Shown here: positions 33,516 through 46,249 of the stretch, one piece after another
Layout of the letters: the number at the start of each line of letters is the position of its first letter
Position numbering within the stretch: position 1 is the first letter of the stretch
Assembly (NCBI RefSeq): GCF_030272615.1
Contig: NC_081413.1
Span: 21,020,501-21,084,500, forward strand
Length of the DNA: 64,000 bases
DNA from: Cryptomeria japonica
Lineage: Eukaryota; Streptophyta; Pinopsida; Cupressales; Cupressaceae
Direction of reading: 5' to 3'
Program-made: the position numbers and the translations under genes
The notes under the pieces: generated by a model
Databases searched by the model: none
What the model was told of the DNA's origin: nothing
What the model saw: only the letters and a program-made list of their open reading frames with translations

Positions 33516-36223
33516 GTCAAATAGGAAGAGGGTAGGAAACCTGAATGTGGGGAATGCCATGAGAGGCCAATAAAAAGAAGAGCATTGTCTTCGTACTTTG
33601 TCATTGCAAAAGATTTTGGTGAAAATTAGGAAGGTACATCATCACAAGTACAAGTATAAAATTCACCACCTACACCACATGTTGAAGATGGCAGCGAACC
33701 TGATATCTCAGGTCAGGATGATCTTGAAGAAGATTATCTGGTAGATGACCAAGTTAGCCGAAATGATAAAATTGGCTTGGGTGATAATGCCATTGATGAT
33801 AATGTACGGAAGGGGAAAAGAAAGGATAGATCAAAAAAGGGTGAACCACAATCAAAAAAGGATCAGGAGTGGGATATGTCAGTGAGGAATTTTCCAATTA
33901 ATTAGGCATCAAAGTATCTATTCATTGAACCAATGGAGAATTCAATTGAAGTCTAGCCTCCAATAGAATGTAGGTGTAATATTTTCACTTGGAAATATAA
34001 CAAGGAAATTAGGTTGCAGCTAAAATTTGACACCATCGAAAAGCATATGGGTAAAGTTTATGAAAAACAAATGATAGACGAGGTTGAAAAATCAATGATA
34101 AGATGGAAAACAAAGGAGGAATGTAAGCATGTGAGGAATGCCGAAGAGTATTATTTTCATGAGAAAATATATGCGAAGCCTGCTAAAGTTAAAGGTTCTA
34201 TTGAAGCTACTTTTAGAAAAGCAATGCAAATAGAACAACTGGGAAAAGTTGTTTAGTTAAGCGTTTTTTTTATATTTTGAGCAGAGGGTGTGCTATGACA
34301 AATTTCCCATCAATTAGTGGTTTATTACACTTTTTGAAAGTTCCTAACTATCCTAATAGACACTGGTCAGCAAACAATGGATGGGAATGGGCAAGTTATC
34401 TTGTTGAGGTTGAAAAAGAAGATGTAAAGGAAAAAATAAGAGAGTCAAACTTTATTTCATTTTCTTTGGACGAAGTTATGGTAGTAGACAATACTTTATG
34501 GGTATGCATGCATGTTTATATTGTAGAGAATCATGCTCGCCAACCTCATCTACTATCTGTTGCTAAAATTAAGGAGAGTGTGACAACAGAAAATTTATTT
34601 CAACTAGTAAAGAGAAGTTTAATTGAATATGGAGGTATGGATGACATGACGGTAGCCAAAAAATTCATTTGTGTTGGAGCAGATGGAGCTTCGGTAATGC
34701 AAGGTCATAGGAATGGTCTTTGTACAAAGATTAACACTTCATTTGCACCGTACATTACTATAATTCACTGCATGGCTCACAGAATGAATCTATCATGAAT
34801 CTATCTTTTGGAATTGTGAGCAAGTTTGCTTCAGTTTAAAAAATTGAAATTTTAATCAGAGAGCTCTACTCACACTTCTGTTGAAGTCCCAAGCGATTTA
34901 TGGAATTTCAACACTTTGTTGATGGAATAACTGATGGGAACAAGCTTCTCAAGGATAATGATACTAGATGGATCTCTTTGGATGGTCCAGTGCATCGAGT
35001 GTTTTCAGAATATCCATCCTTGATTGGACTATTTCACACAACTCATGACGAATTAGATCAACTAAAATTTCCTGACCTTCTTGGGAGGTTAAGTAATTTA
35101 GAGACACTCTTAACTTTAGCAACTCTTGTGCCCATGCTAGAGGAAATGAGGGATATTATGAAGGCTGCCCAAAAAAGAGCTCTATATATTACAGAATATG
35201 CTATGCTATGTAAGATGACATGCATGACCCTTGACAATCTCTATCGAAATCAACCAACACTATCTGATGAAAAATTTGTTAAGTGGCAGGCACTCACAGA
35301 TTTGAACAATCCTGATAACTTTTTACAAATCGGTGCAGATGGGGAGGTATGTGCCAATGTACGGGGAGTTGAGATACCAATGCACTTTTATGCCATGGTC
35401 GACCCCGAGGAACCAAGAAAGCGCCCCAGGAAGCAACTAGCAAGAGTTACAAGGGAAGATTTTGACAAGATTGTTGAAACTATAACTACTTCTGTGAAGA
35501 AAATTGCGTATGATCTTTCCTCACAAATTAGAAGTAGATTCCCTCCTGACAACCTTCTCAAAGCCATGTCTATTGTGTTTCCTCATTATTGGAGCCTCAA
35601 CAATGCATCTGATTTTCGAAGTAAGCTACTGATTTTGATAAAACAATTTTGCACATCCAGAGAATTGAATGGAGTAACTATAAATAGAATATTAGACAAA
35701 ACTCATCTTTGAGAGCAATTATCTCATTTTGCATACACTATGAGAGAAAAATATGCCAAAATGGAGAACCCCCGTGAAGAGGGATCAGTAGTAAGGCTTT
35801 GGAAAACTATACCTGAGAACTTAGCATTGCATGATTCAATGCCACAATATGTGAAGCTTGTTGATTTATGTCTTACCATGATATTGAGTTTGGTGGAAGA
35901 TGAGAGAGTTTTCAGTGCTTTGGGGTTCCTAAAATCAAAGCTAAGAAACAAACTAGACAAAAATTTGGAAAATTGCTTGAGGCTTTATACATCTAGGTAT
36001 GATGTCCACACTTTTCCTTACGATAGGGCATTGCAAATCTGAAGGTTCAAATGTGAAAGAAGAGGTTTGGGCAACACTTCAAACCAAAGTGCCAGTGGGA
36101 CTATTGACTCATGTACTAGACCTATTGAGATGCAATTCAACGAAGGTATGCAGACTCACGGTGAAGAAGCCACAAACAAGAATCAAGAAAGATTTGAATT
36201 TGATGAGGATGAATGGCAATTGT
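33516..36223 (+). pseudogene. hAT-G: hAT-family transposase pseudogene (ZNF862/KIAA1586-like)
   Basis: This is the remnant of a cut-and-paste transposase or a gene derived from one. In order: a basic and acidic N-terminal part with CGECHERPIKRR near 33,555; a Lys-rich region KFDTIEKHMGKVYEKQM at 34,020-34,070; the RNase H-like core with SFSLDE (34,459) and GADGASVMQGHRNG (34,678-34,719), closing in HCMAHRMNLS (34,767-34,798); a helical insertion region at 34,900-35,712; and the C-terminal dimerisation domain VEDERVFSALGFLKSKLRNK (35,893-35,952). The tail DEDEWQL ends at 36,223. In-frame stops lie at several sites, and frameshifts lie near 34,262 (a T-run) and 34,797 (an 11-bp tandem duplication of ATGAATCTATC). 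No TIR or 8-bp duplication was found. Confidence 0.85.
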
Positions 36224-37212
36224 AAGAGATTGGTATTTATTAATCTTATTACTATATCTCATCATTCATATTACAAAAGCATATTAATTTTTGCAATTAG
36301 AATTTAATATCAATTTGTAATTATTTTTTTCAACTTTCTATTTTTAATTTTCCAGATTTAAAATAGCATTAAAAAAAAGACCATAATGTGGTTATTGATA
36401 TAGAGATGTTTATTATTTATTTAGACATGTTTGAGTCTCAAATATGTGTGATACATTTCAGAACCATATGATACAATTCATTCAATAGTAATACACATGT
36501 CGAGAACTTAGATTTTCATTAATTCTTTCAAAATTTAGCCATATGATACAATTCATTCAATAGTAATACACCAATCTATGTGATTCTCTATGAAAATTGC
36601 AAAAGTGAATACAAAGTTTCATAACCCTTTGCAAATGACTCTGAATTCCCTTTTATAGAAACAAGAGCAGCTCCTGTGTGAGTCTCCAATGTCCATGCAA
36701 AAGTGAATACAAAGTTTCAAAACCCTTTGCAAATGACCCTGAATTCCCTTTTATTGAAACAAGGGAGCAACAAAAGCTTCAGGTTGAATTGCAAGTTTGC
36801 AACATGTGAAGACTCAACATCAAAATCACAAACTTAGCACAGATTTATATGACCATCACATGCCATATTATCAATTTAACATCTACTACATGTCTGATGT
36901 CTCTTGTTCAAAAAACAAAGTTCAAAATTAAATATTAATTACGCCATGAAAAATTAAATATAGATAATAGCAGTGCCTAAAACCTAGTAATCAAAAATAG
37001 AGAAATGCATAAATGTTAAAGCAAGGGAGAATTTGAGAATACAAATTTACTAGCTGAAGTTTTGCACTGTGCATTATAGTTGTGCGAGTGCTGATTTTTT
37101 CCTATTCACAAAACAGAGTTATTTCGAGCGATGCCAAATTCCAAACAAAAAAAACATAAAACCTTGAAATTAAGAGTAAACGAAGAAAACTGTGCAATAC
37201 ATACTATGATTC
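36224..37212. other. Region downstream of hAT-G with direct repeats
   Basis: Two pairs of direct repeats are visible: CATATGATACAATTCATTCA at about 36,467 and 36,540, and TGCAAAAGTGAATACAAAGT at about 36,597 and 36,697, the latter extending some 70 bp. They may be part of the 3' end of hAT-G. No gene is seen. Confidence 0.55.
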
Positions 37213-40200
37213 TTAAGATTTTTGTGCCATTTTTTGTAGGGTGCTCCACTCTTCGTCTAACGGAAGGTCAATATTCTGTAAACTATGGAAGGTCTTCTAC
37301 AACTTCGTCAACATTTCATATTTAGAAGATTGACTTGACATCATTGTTTCATCCAATACCAAATTTAGAGATGTAAATGATTGGATGAATTCCGGAAAGC
37401 TTTGGGGAGTTGTGTCCTTAGGAAGCAAGTCTAAATCCGACTTCATTTTTTTGTAAGCTTCTTTTCCAATGAATTTATTTGATGGGTCATCGGTCTTAGG
37501 CAAACCAAGTTTAATAAAAAAAAAATCTTTTCTTGCTACTTCGATATGTTTTTTTCATAATTTTCCATAACTTCGGATGTTTCCCTTAGTTTCTGGCATT
37601 TTTGAATGATAGATGATGTCTTAATTGTGGCATCAATGTGGCTCTTAATTCCCTTGGATGCCAAGTAGCTATCACTGGAACTGTAGACTAATTGCAGAAT
37701 CTTTTTTGCCATATCCTTTTTTGAATAAACATGTGTGCTCTTCTCAAAGTGCCCTTTGATTTTCATATAAATTACTCTCAAACTTTCATTCAATTCAAAC
37801 CACTCCCACAACTTGTCACTCCTCTGCATTATTTTCCACCAAATGTTTTCTTGTATATACTTCGTTGTATTTTTCATATTATCTTTCAATCTACCCTCCA
37901 AAGTTTTTATTTTATCATTTGCATTGTGCAGGTCTTCTTTCATTTGTGCACATTTTTTTCTTTCTTCCTCTACTTCCTCTTGCAAATGTTTTTCTTTTTC
38001 CTTCCCATGATCCAATAGGTCTTGTAATTTTCTCATTTCGGTAGTAGTAGACTATAACTTTTGTATAATTTTTGAAAACTGTCTTTTTCCTCATCAAATT
38101 TTTTACTGCTTTTAGCCAGTTTTTCTATCAGGTCCTTCAATTCTGCATCCATCTTCTCCTACTCTACAATTTCTACTGCAGAGCCCGAATTTTTTATCCT
38201 TTTTTGTAAATCATTCCACTTGCTTTCTGCTGCTTTCCTCCTTGATTTTTCGTTTGCTAGGTCTACCTGTAATTTTTCTATTTGTTTCTCCAGTTTATTT
38301 TTTTCTCTCTCCACCTTTAGTAGTGAAGTGTAGACCACTTTGTTAGTCCTTTTTGACACATTAATTTTGTCCATATTATGTACTTTGGAAAAATCCATTT
38401 GGAGGATGCTAACTTGAAATTTAGAGGGATTTATCTGACTATGTGGTGGATTTTTATCTTTAGTTAGGGTCGGGGGCATAACAACCATGAACTCCATCAT
38501 ATCTTTCTATGGGTCATATGTTGGAAATACCCTGTTTCTTGTAGGCTCTTCATTTAAAATTTCAATCAGGGAAACCTTATGAAATGCTTTCTTTTTTTCT
38601 TTATTTGCTTTTGTTGTGTGTTCATATTTTTTATAGTAATCATGATATTGAAAATTTGGGCTTGCTGAAGAAATCGAATGTTTGATAGGTGACATAGGAA
38701 TACCATAGGCTCTAGTTCCACTTATTCCTGTGGTTTTAACTAATGCTTGACTAGGATTTCCAACAACAATTCGTGATACTGTTCCACTCCCACTGACACT
38801 TTCATGTGTCATTTTCATAATTTTTTTAGGTGTGTGATCTGAAGCTGCAAATGATTGTTTTGTAGTGTCAATGGCACTTGATATAGGATTCTTAATAGTA
38901 TTAGTATCTACCACTAGTGGCCTCTTGCAAGAGATATTCTGTTGTAGCCCTTGTCCAACAACTAGACAATGAGTATTAGTAGTACTAGTAGTACCGATGC
39001 CAACCCCACCATGGCCACCAATCATAGTGTCACTTGATTTAACAATAATGGGAATATTATCCCCAAATTCCCCACCTATGGCAGTGGCACCTGATTCACC
39101 ACCAATGGGAATACCATGATGTGGTGGTGGTTGTGGATTTGAACGTAAAACAAATGTAGGTGGACCCTGATGGTAATTAGTAGTACCTATCTATTATGAA
39201 TCTAAAGAATCAAGTCCAATGACTAATTTAACAAGAGCTTTTGATTTTGACCCAGATGGAAGTTGTACCTGAAGTGGATACCAAATGCCCTCTCCTCTGG
39301 CACCTAGACCATCACCTTCAAAACCCATTTTTTCCACAATGCTTGCCCCTTTTCTATATTTTTCTTTTATGGACTCATGGACTGCACCTAATATTTTAGG
39401 GACTGTATTAGTTGTTGGAGTGGGCTCAACCTCATACTCATCATCATTTTCACTCCTATCATGTGTTATTGTGGGATGCTCCATATTGCACAATTTGCTA
39501 AACTCTTCATCCATCCTCATCGATGGTCTCAAATTCTGCACTAGTCTTTAGTTCACCGAGATTCTTCCTCATAGTGCAAAAATCATTTATTTTGGTTTGA
39601 GTCCAAAAACTCTCTTCACATTCTTGCAGAATTGATTTGGGAATAGATTTCTTAGATGGATTAGCATATTTTAGGTACAAATTGTATGACCTCCTATTTT
39701 GGATGCCCTAGCCCTCCTCTATTGTCCTCTATGTGTGCAATGCCATATTTTGTGATGAAATTTCTTCTATTGAAATGTTATTGTTAGCTGCAATTTTATC
39801 CATCTCTTTTTTAACCTCATCCCAGGAGTCCATGTTTCTAATCTTTTCTAGCAATGGTTTACTTTCATGTTGACATAACGTTGAAGAGTTCCTATTTTTC
39901 TTAAGCCTTGCTTGAACTACACCAATTGGATCATACTGCCAAAGACTCTCATCACCAAAGTTAAAAACTCTCAAAAAATTATTTGCCACATTGAATTCTT
40001 TTCTCTGAAATGTGAACCCTCCACATGAGAAAGGAAAGGAAGGAAATAGGCTCTTCTTTTTCTGACCATGGAAGTGCCTATCTATGCTCTCCAATTTCCG
40101 TACATACTCTAATGCAAATACCCTCTCTGCCATATGTATTGGAAGCCTGTATGGTTTTACTGTCGATCCGTAAAACCTTAACACAGTGAATTCTTCCATG

Positions 40201-41300
40201 AAGAACCAGTCAGCCAATTCTATTTGACTTCTGAGTTGAATGTAATCTCTACATGACACAAGCAACCTAGGCATTGGAGTGCTTGTAATTTCATTATACA
40301 TTGGTGCCAAAAATAAGTCTACAAAATGGTTGTAGTTCTTTCTGTTATCATGCATCCTTATCTTTGGTGTCCATTCATATATTGGACACTCTGTTATGTT
40401 CCTAGTCTTCTCATCAATCTTATAGATCACAATTTGAATCTTGTTGGTCTCGAATATTGCACGATACTTGGATAGAAGGACATAGCACAAGTAGGATGAG
40501 AACCTAAATGTCTTACAGGAACCTTTTTTGATCATTAGTAATTGTTTTGGCATGGATTTAACAATGTGCTCAATAAAATTATATCTTACTAGCTGACCTA
40601 CACAATGAATATTATAAATTATTTCAAGAAGGTTTGCATCCACTTCCCTATCATTTTCCAATCCTAGGCAAAACGACAACAAGAAAATAGTATCCCCAAC
40701 CCATGGAACAAAAATGTTACAATCATAAGGAAGCTTATAATTCTGATCCAATACAATACCAGTACCACTCTTTATTATAGCTTTGATAAATGAAACTCTA
40801 CGACTTGAATTGAGACTCTCATAATTCCCTGTCAACTTTTCAAGGTCAATTTAGACGTTTGAATTTTGGGCTTCAAATCCTAGGTTCAATAAACGAGCAA
40901 ATTCTCCCTTGTTTATGGATAGAATTTCCTCTTTTGTATTTATATTAACAATTTCTTTTTCATCTTTATCATAATTTTCAGCGCAGACCATGACAAAGTT
41001 AGGGCAAGGGAATACTTCAAGTAACACCATGCTTCCCAATCCAGCATCCCACCATGCAATTTTATTTGTTCTTTGTTTTAACATTTGGTTGCAAATAGTA
41101 AATTTTGCCCTGGATGCATCTGCTACCTTACTAGACAATGCATATCTAATATCTATGATACGCTTTTCACCATGGATAGCAGGGTCATAAATATCATGGT
41201 ATTCATTAGTGAAACTTGGTGTTTTTAATAGTTCGGTTAGGTACATTTTATTTTTCACTTTACTTCCTGTTGAACTACTACTTCCCGTTTTCCCCATCAC
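37213..41300 (-). pseudogene. Gene X: unrecognised G-patch/coiled-coil protein, decayed
   Basis: Frames on the minus strand form one protein of roughly 1,350 residues. I do not recognise the family. From the start at 41,300 there is a Ser-rich tip and a 149-residue domain, then, after one stop at 40,851, a 368-residue region (40,835-39,729) rich in aromatic residues with no known motif. A G-patch follows at 39,270-39,345 (IVEKMGFEGDGLGARGEG), then a Ser/Thr-rich linker (38,507-39,025), then two long coiled coils rich in Lys/Glu (38,159-38,500 and 37,536-38,036), and a tail that stays readable to 37,213 past one stop. G-patch domains usually activate DEAH-box RNA helicases. There are no introns. 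Stops and a few frameshifts, for example near 39,540 and 38,040, break it. It could be a host gene copy or an accessory protein of an unknown mobile element. Confidence 0.6.
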
Positions 41301-41506
41301 TATTATTGTTAAAAATTCAAAATAATGCTAGATAAAAACCTGAAAATGCTAACCCTCAAATTGGACCACGAGATTAAAAAAAGCAAAAAGGCGAGATGTA
41401 GGTGTTGTAGATTTTACCCAGAATTTATATTTCACTAGATTGGCACAGACAGTCTCTGTTGCAACTTGCATTCCTCAATCTAGTATCTATTTTTGAATCT
41501 CCCTCG

Positions 41507-41513
41507 ATTTATA
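41507..41513 (-). promoter_or_regulatory. TATA box upstream of gene X
   Basis: On the minus strand CCTATAAATCGAGGG lies about 210 bp upstream of the gene X start codon. It supports the chosen start and strand. Confidence 0.5.
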
Positions 41514-41654
41514 GGTTTGTCCATGAAATAAAATACGATTATGATTTCTGAGTCTCTTATTTTGAAAAATTTGAAAAGTACAAAAGTAATACCTAAAGGG
41601 AAAAATATCTAGAATCGTGTTGTAATTTTATTAATTATTATTAATAACTATTCC

Positions 41655-42900
41655 ATGTCGAAGGACAAAAAATTCATTACTTCAATAGAAATTCTTAGGA
41701 CACTAAATGTAAAATGTTCAATTCCTGGCGAAGTTCTCACAAATGTGTTCACTTCCCACATTTGGGCCGAAATCCACCCTAAATCATTGATCTTAACTCA
41801 TCCAACAGACGATGGCAAAATATCTAGAATCATGTTGTAATTTTATTAATTATTATTAATAACTATTCCATGCTGAAGGACAAAACATTCATTACTTCAG
41901 TATAAATTCTGAGGACATTAGACTTAATTATATTTAAATAAATTTAAAACGTTTCAATTCCGGGTGAAGTTCTCACAAATGTGTTCACTTCCCACATTTG
42001 GGCCGAAATCCATCCTAAGCCATTGATCTTTTCTCATCCAACGGATGATGGTACCTGTTGTTAGATGTCATGGCCCATGGGTCCCATGACTTCTGCAATT
42101 TTTTTGGGACTTCACCATACTTGTGTCACTTTTCGGGTTTGTTTTTTAAGTCTATTTAATCATTTTAAACTTTCGCCCGAAAAAGAGCTTTATAGACTTA
42201 ATTATATTTAATTAAATTTAAAATGTTCAATTCCAATTTCCGGGCAAAGTTCTCACAAATGTGTTCACTTCCCACATTCGGACCGAAATCCACCCTAAGC
42301 CGTTGATCTTTGCTCATCCAACGGATGATTGTACCTGTTGTTAGATGTTGTGGGTCCCATGACTTCTACCATTTTTATGGCACATCACCATACTCGTGTC
42401 ACTTTTCGGGTCTGTTTTTTAAGTCTATTTAATCATTTTAAAATTCTGCCCGAAAAGAGCTTTATAGACTTAGTTATATTTAATTAAATTTAAAATGTTA
42501 AATTCTGGGGGAAGTTCCACAAATGTGTTCACTTCCCACATTTGAGCTGAAATCCACCCTAAGTTGTTGATCTTTTCTCTTCCAATGGACGATTGTACAT
42601 ATTGTCATATGTCGTGGGTCCAATGACTTCTGCCATTTTTTTGGCACGTCACCATACTCGTGTCACTTTTCGAGTCTATTTTTTAAGTCTATTTAATCAT
42701 TTTAAAATTCCACCCGAAAAAGAGCTTTATAGACTTAATTATATTTAATTAAATTTAAAATGTTAAATTTTGGGCAAATTTCTCGCAAATGTGTTCACTT
42801 CCCACATTTGGGTCAAAATCTACCCTAAGTCATTGATCTTTGCTCATCTAATGGACGATGGTACTTGTTGAGTATTGTTAGATGTCGTTGGTCCCATAAT
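41655..42900. repeat. Satellite-like array of about 265-bp units, five copies
   Basis: The landmark GTGTTCACTTCCCACATT occurs at 41,745, 41,981, 42,261, 42,525 and 42,791, a spacing of 236, 280, 264 and 266 bp. Each unit also holds CATTGATCTT...CATCCAACGGA, then TCACCATACTCGTGTCACTT and TAATTATATTTAATTAAATT. The first and last units are partial. The array lies upstream of the gene X promoter. The small frame at 41,655-41,840 is part of it. Confidence 0.9.
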
Positions 42901-43255
42901 AAGATACATTTAAATTTTTAAGATGTGTAATAGTTTGAGATAACTATTAAATCTATTGTTAATATTATTTGTAAAAATATGAAATTGAAAAATAGTATAA
43001 AACATGAAACTTAGTTACTAGAATAAAACAAATAACTAAATAAAAATATAAATTTTGAGATACAATTTGAAAGGTAAAAGATTAATATAAAAAAAAAAAC
43101 ATTCAATATTAAATCTAAAATATTAATTTAAAGTTTAATATAATTTAAATAAGTAAATATGTGGAGTCTTTTCAAAAATGTGCAGTTCTCAACTTTTTAA
43201 GCGAATAAATGTGGCAAGTACAACTATCAAGGTGGTGAATGTTTGTTGTAGAAGG
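42901..43255. other. AT-rich spacer
   Basis: Mostly A/T with long A-runs. Nothing recognisable. Confidence 0.6.
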
Positions 43256-43261
43256 AAGTTC

Positions 43262-44190
43262 TATGCGGCAGGTCGCACGAATGGAGGGAGGAGAGGATGG
43301 CAGGAAATCTTTTTCCTAATCTCATGGCATTAATGCCTTATCATCCACAATCATTACCCACCCTAGACGGAGGCAAAATTTATTACCTTTTGATCTGCGT
43401 GCTAGATTTTGTTTTCAAGAAGACCAAATTTGTATCTTGTAGCTTATGTATTACATAATTTTTGCATGAAGTGTTTTTTGAAATTGCAGGTGACCATGGA
43501 CACCAATTTCATGTTGTGAATAGAAAAGAAATTGGTGCCCTTTTTGGGCAAAGTATCAGATAAATGAATGCAAGGATTATTCCAGTTTAAGGATGAGAAG
43601 CTGTGGGCGGCAACTTGTCTGATACTTGCGGAGGAGGTAGCACATATCTATCACTGATATCAAACCAACATGAAGGTATACTCTTTGATTCTATGGTGGG
43701 CCTTTTAATTCGAACCTAAGGTGGAAAAGGTGAAATTCACTTTGGTCAAACTGATAGATGGGGATCTTTTGATCAACCAAGACTCAATTTTGGAGTGGGT
43801 GGTGTCGCTAGTTGGCATTAGAATTAAGGAAGGGGGCGACTAGGAGGAATTGCACCCTTTTATCCGTGGCCCAGAGGATGAAATCAAATACCAATGCTGT
43901 GAATGAGCTCGTGTGGGGTGGGAAGCTATGAAGATTTTTCGTGAAATTAACCAAGGTGGATGAAGTCCTGAAGGCTCTACACGTGGTGGCAAGGATGGAG
44001 GTTGGTAGGGAATTGAGAGATAGATTTGAAGAAGGCAAGGTCATACAACTATTGGAAAGTTTGGAGGGTGACACCAACTTCAGGTGCCTAGACTACATTC
44101 CAAAAATGAAAGCTGAAGCAGAAAAATAGAAAGCATCGATCTTCGAGGAAGGAAGAGAGGAGGTGACCCGGGGAGATAGCGAGTGAGTAG
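43262..44190 (+). pseudogene. Unrecognised gene family Y, plus-strand copy (decayed)
   Basis: A possible first exon (MAGNLFPNLMALMPYHPQ near 43,299-43,352) is followed by a good splice acceptor (AAATTGCAG ending at 43,489), then a frame from the ATG at 43,496. That frame reads FLGKVSDK, LWAATCLILAEEVAHIYH, KVKFTLVKLIDGDLL and SILEWVVSLVGIRI with several stops, then shifts to the frame at 43,941-44,129. The pattern of hydrophobic positions matches the minus-strand frames at 45,071-45,602, so the two look like diverged copies of one family. No known domain is recognised. Confidence 0.4.
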
Positions 44191-45069
44191 CCTATCGAGT
44201 ATCGGCCAGTTCTTTTTAGTTTTCTTCCAACTGTTTTCAACTGTTAGTTTTTTAATTCCAAAATGTTTTATCAATGCTGGAACATTTGTTGGATAACCAG
44301 CCATGAACTGGTTTTTTGTTTACTGCTACTAGATGTAGGGTAGGATAATTTACAAGTTTTGACTATGGGCAGTATGGATATCTTTCTATTTGCATTTATG
44401 CATGGTGATGGACTGCAAATTTTGTATTTTGAAATCTCTGAATCAGTAGAATGAAAAAGATATTTACCGATTAAAAAAAAAAAGAAGTAAATTTACTATA
44501 ATTAAATTTTATTTAATATAAGTAAGTTGGAGTTTTAGTTCAAATCTTAACTATATATTTATAAAATTATAATAAACCATAACCAATGTACAAATAATTA
44601 ATGGAATGAACTAAATTATTATTTTTATATATTAAATATAGAGGAAGAAGCATTACATAAAAAAGCACACAGTATTAAATTTATTTCCATTATTTAACAA
44701 ATAATTGAAATAACGTAGCTCATATACAAAATAAATTTGAAAAACTTTAATTAATAAAAATGAAATAGAATTATAGAAAGCATTTTTATATCCATAAGAC
44801 TCTAAGACTTGATATTATCATTAATATTTATGCTTTGGAAATTTACAATTTTGAGGTCTGAGACTTGAGTCCCTCAAAAACTTAAAAGGCAAAATGACTA
44901 AGCAACTGGCATGAAGCCTATTAGGGTTCGAGGACATAAGAAAAACAAAAACTACTAGGGACCCAAGGGGGGTGGGCTAGGGCACAGGTAGTGGAATTTT
45001 TTACAATTTTGCCCTAAGAATCTGGCCCTCCTTCCATGTAGAATTATTCAGACAACATAAGCTGAGAGA
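44191..45069. other. Spacer between the two family Y copies
   Basis: AT-rich. The GC-richer piece at 44,930-45,010 (CCAAGGGGGGTGGGCTAGGG) has no known role. No gene. Confidence 0.5.
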
Positions 45070-45070
45070 T

Positions 45071-45596
45071 TTATTCAAGCCACATATAGTTTGGAAAGTC
45101 ATCCAAGAGCAACCATTTCCAGAGGAAGTCCCTACCAATCCACGCCCATTTCCTATGACACATCAACTGCTCCACATTCAGGTTTAGGAGAAACGGTTGC
45201 CTAGCCACTAGTGTTGTTTGTTCAGGGAGGAAAAGCTTGGATAATTCACTCGCCCAAGGGATCACCACCCCTAATTTTGCAAGGACAACAAGAGTAATGT
45301 CATCTTCAAGGAAGTCTTCCTTAAAAACCTTCCTCAACAGCATCAACATATCCACCTTGTCTCCTCTGAGGTCTAGAAGAGATGCTAAGAAGCAGGATGT
45401 AATGTCCATGTTAATACAGTACCTATTTTCATTTCACAGAAACTCTCTGCCCAATACCATCCACACAGCCTCATTGGTGAATGACCCAACCTCATTGCAG
45501 ACTGATTGGAGGGTTGGGTCTCTAACGGAGCCTAGAAAGGCCCTCTGGTCCTCTGTAGAAGTGCTTCTCAAGCAGATGGGAGTGTCCATCTTGAGA
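45071..45596 (-). pseudogene. Unrecognised gene family Y, minus-strand copy
   Basis: From MDTPICLRSTSTEDQRAFLG (start at 45,591) the frame runs through one stop near 45,434 into the 112-residue frame at 45,071-45,409, which contains MLLRKVFKEDFLEDDITLVV and LGVVIPWASELSKLF. It is about 170 residues, Leu-rich, with no signal peptide and no known motif. It faces the plus-strand copy at 43.5 kb. The shared layout (MDT start, FLG.V.D, then helical Leu-rich segments) suggests common origin; I have no function to offer. Confidence 0.45.
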
Positions 45597-45602
45597 AAAT
45601 AG

Positions 45603-46245
45603 ATTAATAAATTAAACAACCTGAGCCTATAAACCTAAACCAGAGGAAGAATTTAAAATTTTAAATACCGTGAGCTCCGATGATTTATCTACCAAATGGA
45701 AAAGGCTGATTAAAGATGAAAGAACTAGAGATCGTATATAAATAGTTGAATCTCTTGATTGTAATAATTACTTCTTTAACCGTATTAATCCCTATAAAAT
45801 TTTTTAAATCTTTCCCATAAATGCACTATTGTGTGAAAATGGAAATAGCTATAAATCAGTACCAAATTGGCAAGTATCACATTGTAAGTCATGGGGACAG
45901 AGTGGATTGCAATTACTGAAAAGATATATATTAAATGAACGAAATTATCAATCATGATTTGTGACATTTGATATGTGTCTATTGAATCCAATTCCATTCT
46001 GAGCACTTTCAGGTGAGCTACGTTCTCTTCAAAAAATTGGGCCGAAATAAAACTTGAGCCATTGATATATGATCATCGAACAGTTTAAAATCATTGATAG
46101 ATTTTAGGTATGTGTCACCCTTCACGTGTCAAAGAGGCCACACTTATTGATAGATCATGTAGAGTCCAGACTCAATGTATTGTGTGATGTGATGTACTGA
46201 TGTGATGTGATGTGATGTGCCTTGTCTATTAATGGTAATAAATTC
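45603..46245. other. AT-rich spacer with a short GATGT repeat
   Basis: No gene. GGGCCGAAATAAAACTTGAG at about 46,039 resembles the landmark of the array at 41.7-42.9 kb, so it may be a stray unit. TGATGTGATGTG repeats occur at 46,187-46,220. Confidence 0.5.
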
Positions 46246-46249
46246 ATGA

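Noticed and set aside
37731-38018. Plus-strand F/C/L-rich frame resembling a membrane protein
   Set aside because: It is antisense to the Lys/Glu-rich coiled coil of gene X, which always yields hydrophobic reverse translations.
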